The position numbers and the translations under genes were made by a program. The notes under the pieces were generated by a model, which saw only the letters and a program-made list of their open reading frames with translations, searched no databases and was not told the origin of the DNA. DNA of 64,000 nt from Wyeomyia smithii (taxonomy: Eukaryota; Arthropoda; Insecta; Diptera; Culicidae): NCBI RefSeq assembly GCF_029784165.1, contig NC_073695.1, positions 6,484,183-6,548,182 on the forward strand, read 5' to 3'. Shown here piece after piece: positions 1-12,299 of this stretch (the first letter of the stretch is position 1; each line of letters starts with the position of its first letter).

Positions 1-530
1 GGACGAAGATTCAAACACAGCTTCGCTGTCTTTAACACCTTTAGCTGAAAATGTTTCCTCACAGACCGCTCTCAATTGGGAGTTATTTAAAAAAAATTTA
101 ACTCTATGTCACTATGTGTTCCAGCGAAATTTGTTACAAAAGCAGAATTTGTAACCTTTGGAGACGCCTTGACAAATTATGAACAGTACTATCTGACCAT
201 AAGCCCCACCATGAATCAATACTGTATCTCACACAGTTCGCAGCTGAAAGCAATCTAGCAAATCATGTTGATACAAAATTTGACTCGCGAATGATTCTTA
301 CGAAAACAATAGCTTGATCTAAACGATCCGATATAAACTTGGATACGAGAAGTTGCTAATTAGTTTCCATCGTTTCAAACTCTTGTTGATGATATGCGGA
401 GAATGAATGAAAAACAATCTTTTTGGTTCATTGGAAAAACTTGTATGCGAGTGTGAATGATTGACAGCAAAACTTCAAATCAAAGATCACGGTTACCTAG
501 ATTTATTTTAGTGAGTGATATTTTCCATGC
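1..530. other. AT-rich non-coding DNA, nothing recognised
   Basis: I see no gene, RNA or clear repeat here. The stretch is AT-rich with frequent stops in all frames. Confidence 0.5.
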
Positions 531-695
531 TTGGCTACGGTTATGCAGAACGCGAATGCCGGCGCGATGCGATTCGCCTTACCGTGGTGAAATGTACAGC
601 TCTTTTTAAGGCGAAGTAGAGCTATACATTTCAACAAATTTCGTCTTGCCGAATCGCATCGCGCCGTTATTTGCGTTCTGCATGACCGTAGCCAA
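531..695. repeat. Foldback hairpin element, GC-rich arms
   Basis: Left arm 531-604 and right arm 616-695 are inverted copies that both begin TTGGCTACGG and share the core GGCGCGATGCGATTCG. The arms have one poorly aligned stretch of a few bases in the middle. The centre reads ATGTACAGCTC facing AGCTATACAT. Arms and centre resemble the hairpin at 1745-1917, so I read both as one small foldback/MITE family. The 70-codon minus-strand frame over it is a by-product. Confidence 0.7.
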
Positions 696-866
696 ACACT
701 AAGCGACGCAAACACGTAATAATAGTCAGAGTATGCATGTAGATGAAGATAATTAACTTTGGATTATAGCGCAAAACGAGAAAATATTAACTCTTCAAAT
801 AATCATTTGTGTTCTTTAAATTTCAGTTGTTCAATTTAATATCCGATGGAATGTTTGTTTATTATC

Positions 867-1220
867 TGATGAAGCTCTTATATAGGCCAAATGATGCATT
901 CCCAATTTACTATGTCCATAACTCTGTCGACCGTGCTTGGGAAAGCGCGGTATAACGACCAATCAGAGGTCGAATTTTGTGTTTTGACAAGGCTTAAGAC
1001 TTTTCAATAGTACAATAGTTCGAATGATGAAATTGCAATTTCATGCATTTGGTAGGAATCTTAGAAGATTTTCTAATCGATTGCTGCAAGAACGAAGGAA
1101 ATCCATCGATAACTAACCGATTTATTAGCATTTGAAACTTTTCTCACTTTTTTCAGTTTTAGATTTTCATTTCACATCCCTATGTAGCCAAACTTCCTGA
1201 GAGAAGTATTCTAATTCAAA
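867..1220 (-). mobile_element. Promoter-bearing dispersed repeat, copy A
   Basis: This is one of about ten copies in the window. Shared blocks in order on the + strand are the TATA block (CTTATATA at 877-884), GTCGACCGTGCTTGGGAAAG, the CCAAT block (959-963), ACAAGGCTT, ACGAAGGAAATCCATCGA, CCGATTTATTAGCATTTGAA and CTTCCTGAGAGAAGTATTCT. Read on the minus strand these give ATTGG, then about 75 bp later TATATAAG, a normal RNA polymerase II core-promoter order. No protein is visible. The family is not recognised; it could be a terminal part of a larger element. Confidence 0.65.
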
Positions 1221-1329
1221 ATTAAATCTTCATTAATTCATTTGTTGTCCTTATAAGGACAATTGTTCAATTTATCATAGGATGTAGTGTTTATCTTACA
1301 TCTCTGTGTTACCTTGATAGTGAGGACTA

Positions 1330-2375
1330 AGGCGCACGGTCAACACAATGAGAAAGGTGTTTTCACATTGAAAACTAGACACAGCTTTACTGGAGGAAGT
1401 GTTGGCAAATGCATCTACCGATAATACCACCGTTATCATACGAAAGCGCGTCGTTCCATGTGGGGAATATCAACAACGAAAAATGACGCGCGTCTAAGCA
1501 TAACCCGAACTGTTTCGCCGTGTTGCTCCCATTTACCTTTACATCGGCCTCTGGGATGTACCGGCTGCATCTGCATCTACCGCTGAGGCTGTCACTATAC
1601 TGCTATTGGTACCAAAAGCTATTAACTCTTTAAATAAGTGTTTTATTTGTTCTCAAAAGAACAATTGTTCAATTCAAAATCGGATTTACGCAATCGCATC
1701 TCTGTAATATTACCGACAATAATATTCTTCTGAACAAAACGATGCAACTTTCCCATTAGGCCTCTGCCATAACAGACGCGAAAAGCGACGCGAACCGATT
1801 CGCTCGGCTGTAGGTTAATGTACAGCCACCAGTAGAGCTGTACATTAACCTGCGGCCGAGCGAATCGGTTCGCGCCGCTTTTCGCGTCTACTATGGCAGA
1901 GGCCTTAGAGAAAGTTGCTGGCTGATGTATTCACTTCATGCAAGCCTGCTGCTGATGCTTCCCGCTACCACACTGAAACAGCATTTTAGTGAAGGGAGTG
2001 TCGTTGCATCAGCTGAACCTGCTTCTATCGATGCTGATATACCCGCTGCAACAGCTACGCTATGCATAGCCATGCCACAGTTGTGGCCGCTATACGCTGG
2101 CCCAACTGCTGAGCAACTGCAACGCTATCCGTAGCCATGCCACAGTTGTGGCCGCCATTGGTATCCGCTGTACCTGCATCTGCTGGCCCTGCTACTATCG
2201 ATGGTGAGATCCGCTGAAACTGCTACGCTTATCCGCAGCTATGCCAAAGTTGTGGCCGCTATCCGCTATCGATGGTACCCACTGCTCGCTCCCGCTGCTG
2301 CTAAGGGAGGACTGCTGTCGTCGCTGTTCAGAACTATTATGAGCGGCTTCGACTAAAACAGGCTCTTATATAGGG
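1330..2375 (-). mobile_element. Promoter-bearing dispersed repeat, copy B with internal tandem units
   Basis: The copy runs from the block CTGGAGGAAGTG..GCATCTACC (near 1390-1425) to the TATA block near 2363-2375. It carries degenerate tandem units with the core ATGCCACAGTTGTGGCCGC at 2072 and 2138 and a diverged one at 2241. The palindromic core CCACAGTTGTGG is conserved. A near-perfect hairpin (1745-1917) interrupts it. The match to other copies stops just past the TATA block, so this copy is truncated there. The 69-codon + frame from 1925 is only the translated repeat. Confidence 0.6.
1745..1917. repeat. Long near-perfect hairpin (foldback element)
   Basis: Left arm 1745-1826 and right arm 1836-1917 are inverted copies of 82 bp with about nine differences, several of them G:U-compatible, and a loop of about ten bases. 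The arms start CAACTTTC, pass through GCCTCTGCCATA and CGAACCGATTCGCTCGG, and end TTAATGTACAGC. The same ATGTACAGC centre occurs in the hairpin at 531-695. As RNA this would be a long stable stem. It sits inside dispersed-repeat copy B, probably by insertion. Confidence 0.85.
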
Positions 2376-2930
2376 ATGAAAATAGGAATGAATTATTTTT
2401 CGTACGTGGTGGAATGATATAACTTGAAAAATATGTGTGACTTCATTCTGGCTCAGAGCGATCATTTGATAAGCTCCACCTCTTTTTTCAGTTTCTAAAG
2501 TTTTTCCTCAGTTTCGTAGCACGGATGCACAAAAATCATTTCTTGTGAACTTAGGAAAAAAGCATGTTGCGTTTCAAAATCGGTTGCTAATTACAACCTT
2601 TGAGCTGCCCTAACATTGGTGGAATTAAAATACACGGACAACATGCACTGTGGAAGCTATTTCACATTAGGTAAATTAGACGGGTGCGACAAATTTAAAT
2701 TGCTAGGATGCAACACAGACTGCTTGCTTGCGTTGACAAAAATTATCAACTTTCAATGACTTGTTTATTTGCCTTGAAAATAGCATTTTGATTTCCGAAA
2801 TTGGATTTCCTGATGGCAATCTTCATGCTGCCCCAACACGGGGGGATCAATGGCTGTCTGGCGACACACGCTGAGAAAAACCGCGCTGCTCCTTAGACGT
2901 GGTGACCAATCACAGGGCTAGTGCTGCTGT
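2376..2930. other. AT-rich non-coding DNA between repeat copies
   Basis: I recognise no gene here. It separates two copies of the promoter-bearing repeat and may include diverged parts of them. Confidence 0.4.
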
Positions 2931-2996
2931 TAAGGAAGGACTACTGCTGTTGTCGCTGTCTAGAACTATTATGAGCCGCTCCGGCTGAAACAGGCT

Positions 2997-3004
2997 CTTA
3001 TATA
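2997..3004 (-). promoter_or_regulatory. TATA box of repeat copy C
   Basis: TATATAAG on the minus strand is kept at the same place in copies near 877, 2363 and 44058, and with changes near 32573, 37215 and 54038. Confidence 0.45.
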
Positions 3005-3076
3005 GGCCAAATAGCATGTTTTCAATTACAAGGTATATGATCCTGTCGACCGTGCTTGGGAAGCAAGCATATAACG

Positions 3077-3083
3077 ACCAATC
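3077..3083 (-). promoter_or_regulatory. CCAAT box of repeat copy C
   Basis: CCAAT on the + strand (ATTGG on the minus strand) lies in the conserved block GACCAATCAGAGGTCGA. It is 75-80 bp upstream, in minus-strand sense, of the TATA box at 2997-3004. Both are kept in copies A and F and in the reversed copy H, which argues for a real motif. Confidence 0.45.
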
Positions 3084-3599
3084 AGAGGTCGAATTTTTCG
3101 TTTTTACAAGGCTTGACTATTTTCAATAGTACAATAGTGTGAATAATAAAATTACAATTATCTTATTTTGGGAAGAATCTTAGAAGATTTTCCAATCTAT
3201 TGCTGCAAGAACGAAGGAAATCCATCGAATACTAACCGATTTATTAGCATTTGAAATTGGACATATTTTTCACTTTTTTCGGTTTTAGATTTTCATTTCA
3301 CATCCCTATGTAGCCGAACTTCCTGAGAGAAGTATTCTACTTCATAAATCGCTATTAGAGAGTAAAAGCACTGCAATTAGCTCTGTTGTGTAGTTCATGA
3401 GCGTAATGTCCTTTCGTGCGAGGAAGCTCACGCCAGTTTAAATGTTGTCAAAATTTAGTCAAATTCGATTCGCCGTATTATTTTTATCGTATATAAAAAA
3501 ACCTGAACACCTCTCATTTTAAGGGTGCGTGTATCATGCCTCATGTTTGATTTTGACATTTGCTCTTCAGTTGTGAAAATGGCGTTGAAGCAATAGAAG

Positions 3600-4300
3600 C
3601 AATGCGTCAAAAATTTGCTCGCACATCGTGAAAAACAGAAAAAAAATGGGTTGAATGTGACCAAATCAATCGCTACCAACGTAATAAAAGCGTTTGAAAA
3701 AAGTTTGTCGACTGCCAGGAAGACAGCATCGGTGGAAGATTGGAATCCAAAAGCAGCAAAAACGACGAAAAGAGTGGTCGACTTACAAAAAGGTAGTGAC
3801 TTCAAATCGTGACGATAAACAAAACAAATCGGTTAGACAACGAAAGCTGTACGTGAAGATGCTGACGAAGTTTGATTGCGTGGTACAGGATGATGAAACT
3901 TACATCGAGGCAGATTTCAAGCAGCTTCTTAGACAGGAATATTATAAGGCAACTGGAAGCGGAAAGGTGGCAGAGATTTTCAAACACATTGAGCTGTCGA
4001 AGTGTGCAAAGAAATATCTTGTGTGGCAGGCAATCCGTTCCGGTGGTTAGAAAAACAACATTTTCATCGCGAAAGGTTCCGCCAAGCAAGGAATTTATGT
4101 GCAGGAGGGCCTGAAAAAACGTTTGTTCCTCAAGCAACACAGTTGCTTCGTTCTGTTTTAGCCGGATTTGACATCTTATCATCGAGGAAAAAAATGCCAT
4201 GGAGTGGTATACCGCGAACAACGTCCAGGTGAGCCAAATAACACGAATCCTCTCAACACATCAGAGCTCCGCCCCATAGAAAAGTATTGAGCTCAAATGG
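3600..4300 (+). pseudogene. DD37E (ITmD37E-type) Tc1/mariner transposase, dead copy 1
   Basis: A cut-and-paste transposase remnant. The N-terminal helix-turn-helix part is visible only as NVTKSIATNVIKAFEK (from 3651); most of the DNA-binding region is lost by a deletion near 3795. The catalytic core is readable in one frame from DDKQNKS to EKY. First acidic residue: QDDETY, Asp at 3892-3894. Second: PDLTSYH, Asp at 4165-4167. Third: LRPIEKY, Glu at 4279-4281. Exactly 37 residues separate the last two, which defines DD37E. In-frame stops lie at 4048, 4159 and 4288. The C-terminus is replaced at once by a reverse transcriptase fragment. Dead copy; family call firm, exact lineage not. Confidence 0.85.
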
Positions 4301-4307
4301 GACCTCA

Positions 4308-5020
4308 AGAAGACACGAAGGACAGTTGTCAACGAAATCGGTACTGTTTCTCGTACACAAAAAGAAGACAAACGATACAAGGAAAACTACCGCGAAATCA
4401 CATTCCTCTGGGCTTGTCCGAAGGTGTTCGAAATCATTGTCCATAAAGCGTTGTTTGCTTGTAGCTTCCAATGCATATCTGGCTTCTTTCCCAAAAAGTC
4501 TGCAGCAATGAATTTGACTTTGGGCCATCTGGAAGATGGAAAACAAGTGTACACCGTTCACTCAGACCTAAAATCTGCTTCCGATCGAGTCGACCACGGA
4601 ATACTGCTGAGTGGGATCTTGAAACTTTGGATTTCTGGTAACCAAATGGATCAAATAATAAAATAATAAACAATTAAAAATGGTTTAAATCATACCTTTC
4701 GAACCGAAATTTCTGCGTGAAAACTGGTTTTAAAATATTTTACCAACCTCTCCGGTGTTCCGCAAGGGAGCAACTTTGGTCCTCTACATTTCACATTTTT
4801 ATCAACGAAGTCTTCATTTTACTGCCTTCTGAGTGCCGTTTTCTTTACGCAGATGATGTGAAGGTTTTCGCGATAATCAAGGCCTCATCTTCGTCCACAC
4901 TTCAATAAAATAATATCAAAGGCTGGCCGTCAGCTGGGATTTATTTCTAGAATAGCTACTGAGTCCCTCGATTTTTACTATCTTCGATTACTCTACTGCT
5001 CGCTTGTGAGATCTATATAA
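4308..5020 (+). pseudogene. Non-LTR retrotransposon reverse transcriptase fragment
   Basis: Reads KEDKRYKENYREITFL..CPKVFEIIVHKALF from about 4350, then TVHSDLKSASDRVDHGIL (palm motif A region) near 4553-4606. After a frameshift it shows SGVPQGSNFGPL near 4750, then FLYADDVKVF near 4840-4870, the catalytic YADD motif. The tail GFISRIATESLDFYYLRLLYCSLVRS reaches about 5015. Only the C-terminal palm and beyond survive, with frameshifts and stops. Its left end abuts dead transposase copy 1. Motifs fit the Jockey/I-like non-LTR group; the clade is not certain. Confidence 0.8.
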
Positions 5021-6750
5021 ATTTGTTTGCAGAATATTTGAGAGTGTTGATTTACTTGAAATAGAACTGTTTTCATAAAAAGGTATTTGTACGGAGTGTA
5101 AAATTTGTCTACAACACTCTTTCACATATTTCGACATCATTTTCCAATGTCCAAGTGTCACCCTGCTTCCAAAAATACCGGCACTTGGGCGTCTTAGGTT
5201 TTACAAAAACTGAAAGTTACCATTTCGGGTTCAAATTAGTCACCCATAATGGCGCTATCATGGTTCTGTAATGATCGATATTGGAAATTTTTTGAATATT
5301 TTCTTCAATTATTTCACAGCTTTTCAGGCACCATAATGTAGTCGTTGTCTTAAATTTTAAAAAGGCATTGGACTTCGATTTTTAGTTTAGTTTTAGAAAT
5401 TTCGCTAGTTGGATTTAAAAATGGTGTCGGACATCACGTTTATGCTTCTTATTACAATGCCGGTTTTGAAAGTACCAATACTGGGAAGTATTTAGGATTT
5501 TATCTTTCTTTTCCCAGCTTTCCATAAAATCGGTAGTCACTTTCCGGGATTCTACAAGTTTCTGAACGTTTCGATTTTCGTGGATTTCTTGAAACTTAAA
5601 GTCGCCATCTTGAGCTAAAAATAAATTATATCGGACATCGAGATCGCAGTGCTTTGGTATAATTTTTTGATATATTTTGATGCAATACCCATTTCACTTT
5701 TATTTTCCTCCAATTCCTTCACAATACTGAAATAGGTTTATCTCGACGAAAGATCACCTCTTTTGAAATCTGTGTTATGTGTCAAGAGTGTAAGCGGTAC
5801 TTAAAAATATAATAACAATTTGTTTTGACATGATCCCCCTCCTCTGTGGGGACAAAAAATATGTCTGCATAGAATGTAGAATTCAGAATATTCAGAAAGT
5901 CATTAGGATTCTAGTCAACGTTGTTTAAACCGATTCAACCCAATGATGCCATATGAGAACATTCGACTCATTAAACATTTTTCAACATACAATTAAAAGG
6001 AAATGACATGTCCATCATTTGGTAATACTGAATATATATAATAGAAAATGTGACTTATTCACCGGTTGCAACCCCTATTCTTGTAGGAGTTGGACTTTCA
6101 TTAGCGTGAAACTTACTGGAGTGAATTATTCCTTCATTCACATGTTACACTGCTAAAATTAGTGACGCCAAAGGTTTTTTGGGACAAACGAATAAAAATT
6201 TCTGCTGAGCAAAATTTTGTTTCCAGGGATTGCATTACCGGATCCCACCATTTCTGACATTTGTGAAGAAATACTTATTATGATCTATTCTGCGTTTTTG
6301 TGTTTTTAATAAATGAAAAATGAATTGACAGTAAATTGCAGAGAAGTTTTTTTTCCAAGCCTCCGATACGGAGCTGATGAATAAGAAAAATCAATTAAAT
6401 TTTCTGCGTGAATATGTACGTGAGACTTTTCTATACTTTCATAAACCATAAATTTATTACACAATTTACAACATTTCCAAATGACCATTTTAAAGCTAGT
6501 TTCATGCCACCGATACATGAGAGATGTTTCGTCAAAGCTAAACACGCAACATACAGTAAGATTCGTAAAATAATAAAGTTGTTGCAAGCAACTATTACCC
6601 ATCGTAAACGGTTAAACCCTGCTGCGATCGAAAGCCCAAGACTACGGATAATTTACAGCCATGAAATTACCGTTTTAAATTTATACCAAACATTACCATT
6701 CGTTCTACAAAAGCTAACGTCCGATCACTTTCTGGCTTCCCCATAACAGG
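5021..6750. other. Degenerate AT-rich DNA, likely old repeats
   Basis: No gene is seen. Phrases such as TCGGACATC and AATGGCGC recur loosely around 5230-5640, as in decayed interspersed repeats. Nothing can be assigned. Confidence 0.4.
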
Positions 6751-9700
6751 CTTAATTAAACTAATAGGCTCGAATTCCCAGTTGGTAAGCGCCGTAAGCC
6801 GACAACCGATACGCAGTGTTTAAAAGCGTGGATTAGGAAAAAAAGTTGTTCTACGAAACAAGACCACATTTTTTCGCCTGCTCGCGTTTGTTTGGCGCTA
6901 ACTTACTGCCCGAGTGTACTGCCCCGTGTACTTATTATAATCTTGGCACACGTACCCTACAAGACAAACCCATACACACACACACCGTGGGCGATTGCTT
7001 CAACAGACCGTAACAACAACAACAAGCGCGGCAATCGCTGCTGTTGCTGTTACGGTTGCTACATTGAGCGAGCGCAGAGGTTGGTGTGGGGAGGCAAAAC
7101 AACATTCGATTTCATTCGGAGTCGTGCGCGACCGTTTCGCGAAATCGCGCTCACTTTCGTTTGTTTTACAGGCCCCCCAACTGTACAGAGCCGCAGCTAG
7201 GGGGCGAGTTGTCGGGAAGTTTCCAACCCAAGCTCACCTCTGTAAGCCTCGGTCAAATTGCTCGTGACGGTTTGACATATGGCGCACACGGCACACTCTG
7301 CCACAGAACTGTTTATGAAATATGGAACAGATTTGTTGATTGCTGCACTTCTCCCTCTATGTTATTATTCTGTTGTTGTTATTGTTGTTGCTGTTGCTGC
7401 TGCTGATTCACGAGGCCCGTCGATCGCTCGCACGTTCCAATCCAACATAGAACTTTATCCGTCGTTGATTGAGAGAACCTCGGGTTTGAAGATTGAGCCT
7501 TTGTTTGGTTGAACAGCTGAGTTGAGTGGTTCATGTCGGGTGGCAGATGAAGACGCTTGTTGAGCCAAAGTCGATGCCAAGAATGGTAAGCCCGGCAAAG
7601 TGAGACCAAATAAATCATGTATGTACCGGTTACTGTACCGGGTCTCAATGCAGGGCTGGCAACCGAAAAGCTTCGAGCGAGTTTTAACCCCAGTTGTGGT
7701 TGCAACAGTTTAGCTCCGTGCATCAACACCACACCGCGAACCGTCTTGTACGGATGGGTGGATATAAATTGCACTTTTAGTTGCGGCGAGAAATCTGTAA
7801 TAATGCCGCAGGGTGGTCGCAAAACCATTCGAAAGGGAAACTCGCGTTCCGTTCCACGATCAGCCGGCAACCGAACAATGGAGCAGCAGCACGTACGGAG
7901 TCGTTCGCACACACAGACACACACTCGCACCCCGTATGTGTGCGGATGGGGACGGGGAGGCCGACCTTGTCGGGCATTTTCGTTACGAAACTGAGGAAAT
8001 GTTCTACACCAGGTAGGCAATCGGCGTGGGTCGGTTTCTGGTGAATACGAGGAAACGTGGTTTATTACGGGAGGGTGAGGTTTTTTTTTGTCACTATCAT
8101 CCGCGGCTGCAGCTACAGCCGTAAAAAAATGTACACACAATGGCATGCAGCTTGTCGAAACAATGTGGCTTCCTTGTTCGCGGCAAGGTAAGGTGCACGG
8201 GCCACGCGCGGTTGGGTAAGAGCCGATTTGTAGAACAAAACAAGAAATTACGCAACCAAGCTAATTACCTCTGTGCACCTGATCGACGTGTCATAGGCGA
8301 TTGAAGTTGGAAAAAATCGTCACTCGGAATGCTGGTTTGAAGCGGTGTTTGACGTGTTCGGGTCATGCTGGAAGGTTCGTCTCGCGAGAAAATAAAATTT
8401 GCTCTCTGGGCTTCCGAAGTTGTAAGCCTGTAGGATCCATTTGAATACTCTGAAAGTTATAGTAGAAGATACACACACACGCTGGAATGTTAGTGAAAGT
8501 GAGTTAAAAATCCTTTCTTATTTACTGAAAAACTAATTGCAGCTGAAATTTCAGCTGTAATCAGTTCAAAACTCATTTTTTTGTTCAATATATACAATTT
8601 GCAAATACGTATTTCCTCTCAATGTGATGAATAATTCACAATCAAATCCACAATTCAAAAGCAATCTCTTGAGTTTAGAAATATTAAATAATCATTATTG
8701 GTACAACTGTAATTGTACATTAACCCAGTAAATGATTAGCTCGCTTAACAATCATCACACTATTAAATATTATTTCGGATACAGTAATAATATTCAATAA
8801 TCAAGCCAAAAGCTTTTACGATCGAGTATAATGTATAGTAGAATTAATTCATTAACGAAACACATGAAATCATATGGTTAAGGTTTTTCGTGAAAATGAA
8901 GCCCCTATTCATCCAAAATTGTAACTTTTAATCAAATCACGTTTCCAACGAAACATTGCTTCACGTATACCTACAAACCAGACCACCCACTAATCGCCAA
9001 TTGATCTACTATTTTTTGCCAGCAGCGTGACATACGACGGCAGGTGCCACAATATTAATATTAATGGCAAACCGCACTAATTACAGCGGTTCGGAAAATG
9101 ATACCTATCTACTACTACGCACGACAGCAGCAGCAGCAGCAGCAAATCCAGAGCAAATAAATCATCCAAAGGAGTACGGCCAACAGACCGGCGGCGGTGG
9201 CGAATCCTCGAACAAGAAAGAAGGTGACGCAAATTGCACTAGAAGTTGCACTCCGATCATCGTTCGGTTCGTTGTCAATGAAATGCATGCAAGGTCCAGC
9301 ACAAGCCACGCGTGATTCACTCTCGGTTTCGAATAATATTTCCACATTCCACTCACCACGAAAGGGATGCGTGTGCCTCGGCATCGAGAACAACTTCGAC
9401 TGCAACCGCCAAAGGCATGCTTAGTAGAAGGAACTATTTGTCTAATCGACCTTTCCGCTGCTGGTGATTTGCTACTGCATACGCTCCCCTGCTATCTTAT
9501 CAACCGTCACCATTCTAATGGAGCGTGACTTGTGGCTTGCCCAGTTTACGACATAGAGTGTTGATTGAGTGGTTTTCCACTCTTTTCTTAAAAATTAGGT
9601 TAATTGCCCGAAGTTGACCGAAGTAAATCAACAAAACTGGTAATAAAACAGTTAGCAAAGATTTGCTTCCCACAGACGGTGGACAGATTCAAACTTCAGC

Positions 9701-10500
9701 ACCAACATCATCCGGCACACCCTTACCTTGTCTTGCTCTACAGTGCACATTAATCGTTTCGCCTTGTACCGTGCCAATTCCGAGGCCCGTCGCGAAATTC
9801 TGCAACCCGAGCAAAGCGATCCGTTGCGGAGGGTTTAATTTTCCTCGCGTTCAGAACCTTTTTCAATGAAACAACAACCCTCTTAATTTAATTTGCCTTC
9901 GCCTTCGCCGGACAGTGGAAATCGGCTTTCCGAGGCTTGGGTCGCACACCACACTGGACCCTGGCCTGATGGCTGTCAGCCAGCTGCTCGGGCGCTAAAT
10001 CAACCGACCGTATTGACAGATGTAGGCCGCAGCCGACACTCGGTCCAATTGCAATTTGTAATCGAATCTCGATCGAGTTATTCGGCTTGATTTTAATTTA
10101 GCTTTAGATTCGGTTTTGTCTTAAGCACTTTAGGAACGCTGTTCACGGTTCGTTTGATCGTTTGACGCTGCGGTATTTGGCCTTCTGACTGTGTGTGTGT
10201 TTGTCTTTCGAGTTCTTAGTACACGTAGAAACGCTCGATGAGCATTGGCAAATGCCACGGTTTTCGAGATAGAATTGTGCACCGCCGCCGCCGCGGCCTG
10301 GGAGCAGCGCAGAATGTGGAACACATGTTTGGCTGTGGGTTGATTTGTTTGTATAGCTGGCAGCTTCTCGCTCTGCTTGTCACAGTAGCTCTGCCAGTGT
10401 GGGGTGCCAAGGCACTGATTAGCCACACCTAAGTTTTAAGAGCATGTGGGACGAATGTGTACAAGACGTGGGATCGTAGAATTGGCCAATAGTGGTGATG
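6751..10500. other. GC-richer unique island without a recognisable gene
   Basis: Base composition is clearly richer in G+C than the flanks and no transposon motifs are seen. It holds short microsatellites: a GTT/GCT run at 7371-7408, CA-type runs near 7905-7930 and 8470, and a CAG run at 9125-9144. Several open frames overlap here (the longest 255 codons on the minus strand, 7379-8146, ending in a poly-Gln run), but none resembles a known protein. Regulatory or intronic sequence is the likeliest content. Confidence 0.4.
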
Positions 10501-11060
10501 TTGAATAAAATGATACCACAAAAGGTTAATAAGATAAAATATATGCATACTTGAGGTTCGTTAGGTCCTGAATCTTTTTTTCATGGTGTTGATTTGATTA
10601 TTTGGTAACAGTCACGACGCCTTGCCATTTAAATTAAATTTTTTTTTCTTCCTGAATCCTGGTTTTAATTTTTTTCTTGCTTCAATATTTCGGTTTTATA
10701 CTTTTCTTCACGTATATACACTTTTATTGTACACACATGCATACATTTATACTGCACAATTTATATACTACATTTTGCGCAAAAAATGGAAAGAAAATTA
10801 AAAGACTTAAATATGAAATAACTGTAAATGCAGTTATTCTATCAATAATTTTGTTTTTTGTTCATATTTTTTCCATTTTTCTCGCCTTCCCACAGACTGC
10901 AAATGCATTTTTTTACTTTGTACCCCTCTGGTATTATGATCTGTTGAATTTGTAATTTTACAGTTTTCCAGCAGATTTATATTTCTGCAACTTATGCTCT
11001 AGTGCAACAGTTTACAGCCTCTTCATTCCTTTATTTATTCACTTCAGTCAAGTGAAAAAG
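10500..11060. other. T-rich AT-rich leader to the pyrimidine arrays
   Basis: No gene is seen. T content rises steadily on the + strand before the simple repeats start. Confidence 0.4.
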
Positions 11061-12299
11061 TGACTTGTTGCAATGTTTTTTTTTGTTTTACTTGCCTATT
11101 TCTCCCCACTTCTCCATTACTTCTACTTTTCTTCAATTTAACACTTTTGTTTTCTCACACGTTTATTTTTATTTGCTTGACATTATTTTATTTTTTCGCT
11201 TTTTCACTTCTTCACTCCTTAAATTCTTTGCTTCTTTAATTCTATACTACTTCTCTTCTTCACTCCTTAACTTATCCGCTTCTTCACTTTTTTACACCTT
11301 CGTTTCCTCACTTTTTTATTTCTTCATTTCTTCACTTTTTCACTTTTCACTTCTTCAGTTCTCCACTGCATCACTTCTTCGCTTCTTCACTTCTTCCTTT
11401 CTTCACTTCTTTTTTTCGCACTTCTTTACCTTTTCTGTCACTTTGTCACTTCTTAACTTCTCTACCTCACTTCACATCCTCACGTCTTCATTTTTTAAAT
11501 TTAAACTTTTTCACTGCTTCAATTCTCCTCTTTTCCATTTTTTACTTCTTTATTGCTGCACTTCTTAGTTTCTTCATTTTTTTGTTTATCAACTTTCTAT
11601 TTCTACACTGCTTCATTTCTTCTCTTCTTCAGTTTTCCACTTCTTGATTGTTTGAATTCTTCACTGCCTAAATTTTGTACTTCTTTAATTTTCCCTTCTT
11701 CATTTCTCGTTATTTCGGTACTTCATTTGTTCTCCTCTCCGGGTTTTCACTTCTCAATTCTTCACTTCAAAATTCTTCACTTCTTTACTCCTTTCATTGT
11801 TCGATTCTTCACTTTTTCACTTTTTCGTTTCTCCACTTCTCTACTCCTTCACTTCTTTACTTATTCACTTATTTACTTTTTCGCTACTACTTCACTCCTT
11901 CATTTTTTCACTTTTTCACTTCTTCACTTCTTCACTTCTTCACTTCTTTACTTCTTCACTGCTTCACTTCTTCACTTCTTCACTTCTTCACTTCTTCACT
12001 TCTGCACTTCTTTACTTCTTCTTTTCTTCACTTCTTCACTTCTTCTTTTTCTACTTCTATTCTTCTTCACTTTTTTACTTTCCACTTCAGCACTTCTTCA
12101 TATATTCACTTTTCCACATTTCCAATTGTTCACTTTTTCAATTTCTCACGTTTTCACTACTTAACTTCTTCACTACTTTACTGCTCCATCTCTTTACTTC
12201 TTCACTTTTCACTTCTTCACTCCTTCACTTCATCGCTTCTTCACTCCTTCACTTCTTCACTTCTTCACTTCTTCACTCCTTCATTTCTTCACTTCTTAA

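Larger units (their letters stand above)
2931..3345 (-). mobile_element. Promoter-bearing dispersed repeat, copy C
   Basis: This is the best-preserved copy. In minus-strand order it has the end block CTTCTCTCAGGAAGTTCGGC, ATTGG opposite 3078-3082, a conserved GGTCGACAG, TATATAAG opposite 2997-3004, then TCATAATAGTTCTAGACAGCG. The last block lies about 30 bp past the TATA box, where initiation would be expected. No reading frame follows. Promoter activity is inferred from motif order only. Confidence 0.65.

Noticed and set aside
7379..8146. 255-codon minus-strand frame ending in poly-Gln
   Set aside because: No domain, no family resemblance, several + frames overlap it, and it crosses CA- and CAG-type microsatellites. 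The chance of an open frame is raised by the GC-richer composition. RNA evidence would be needed.
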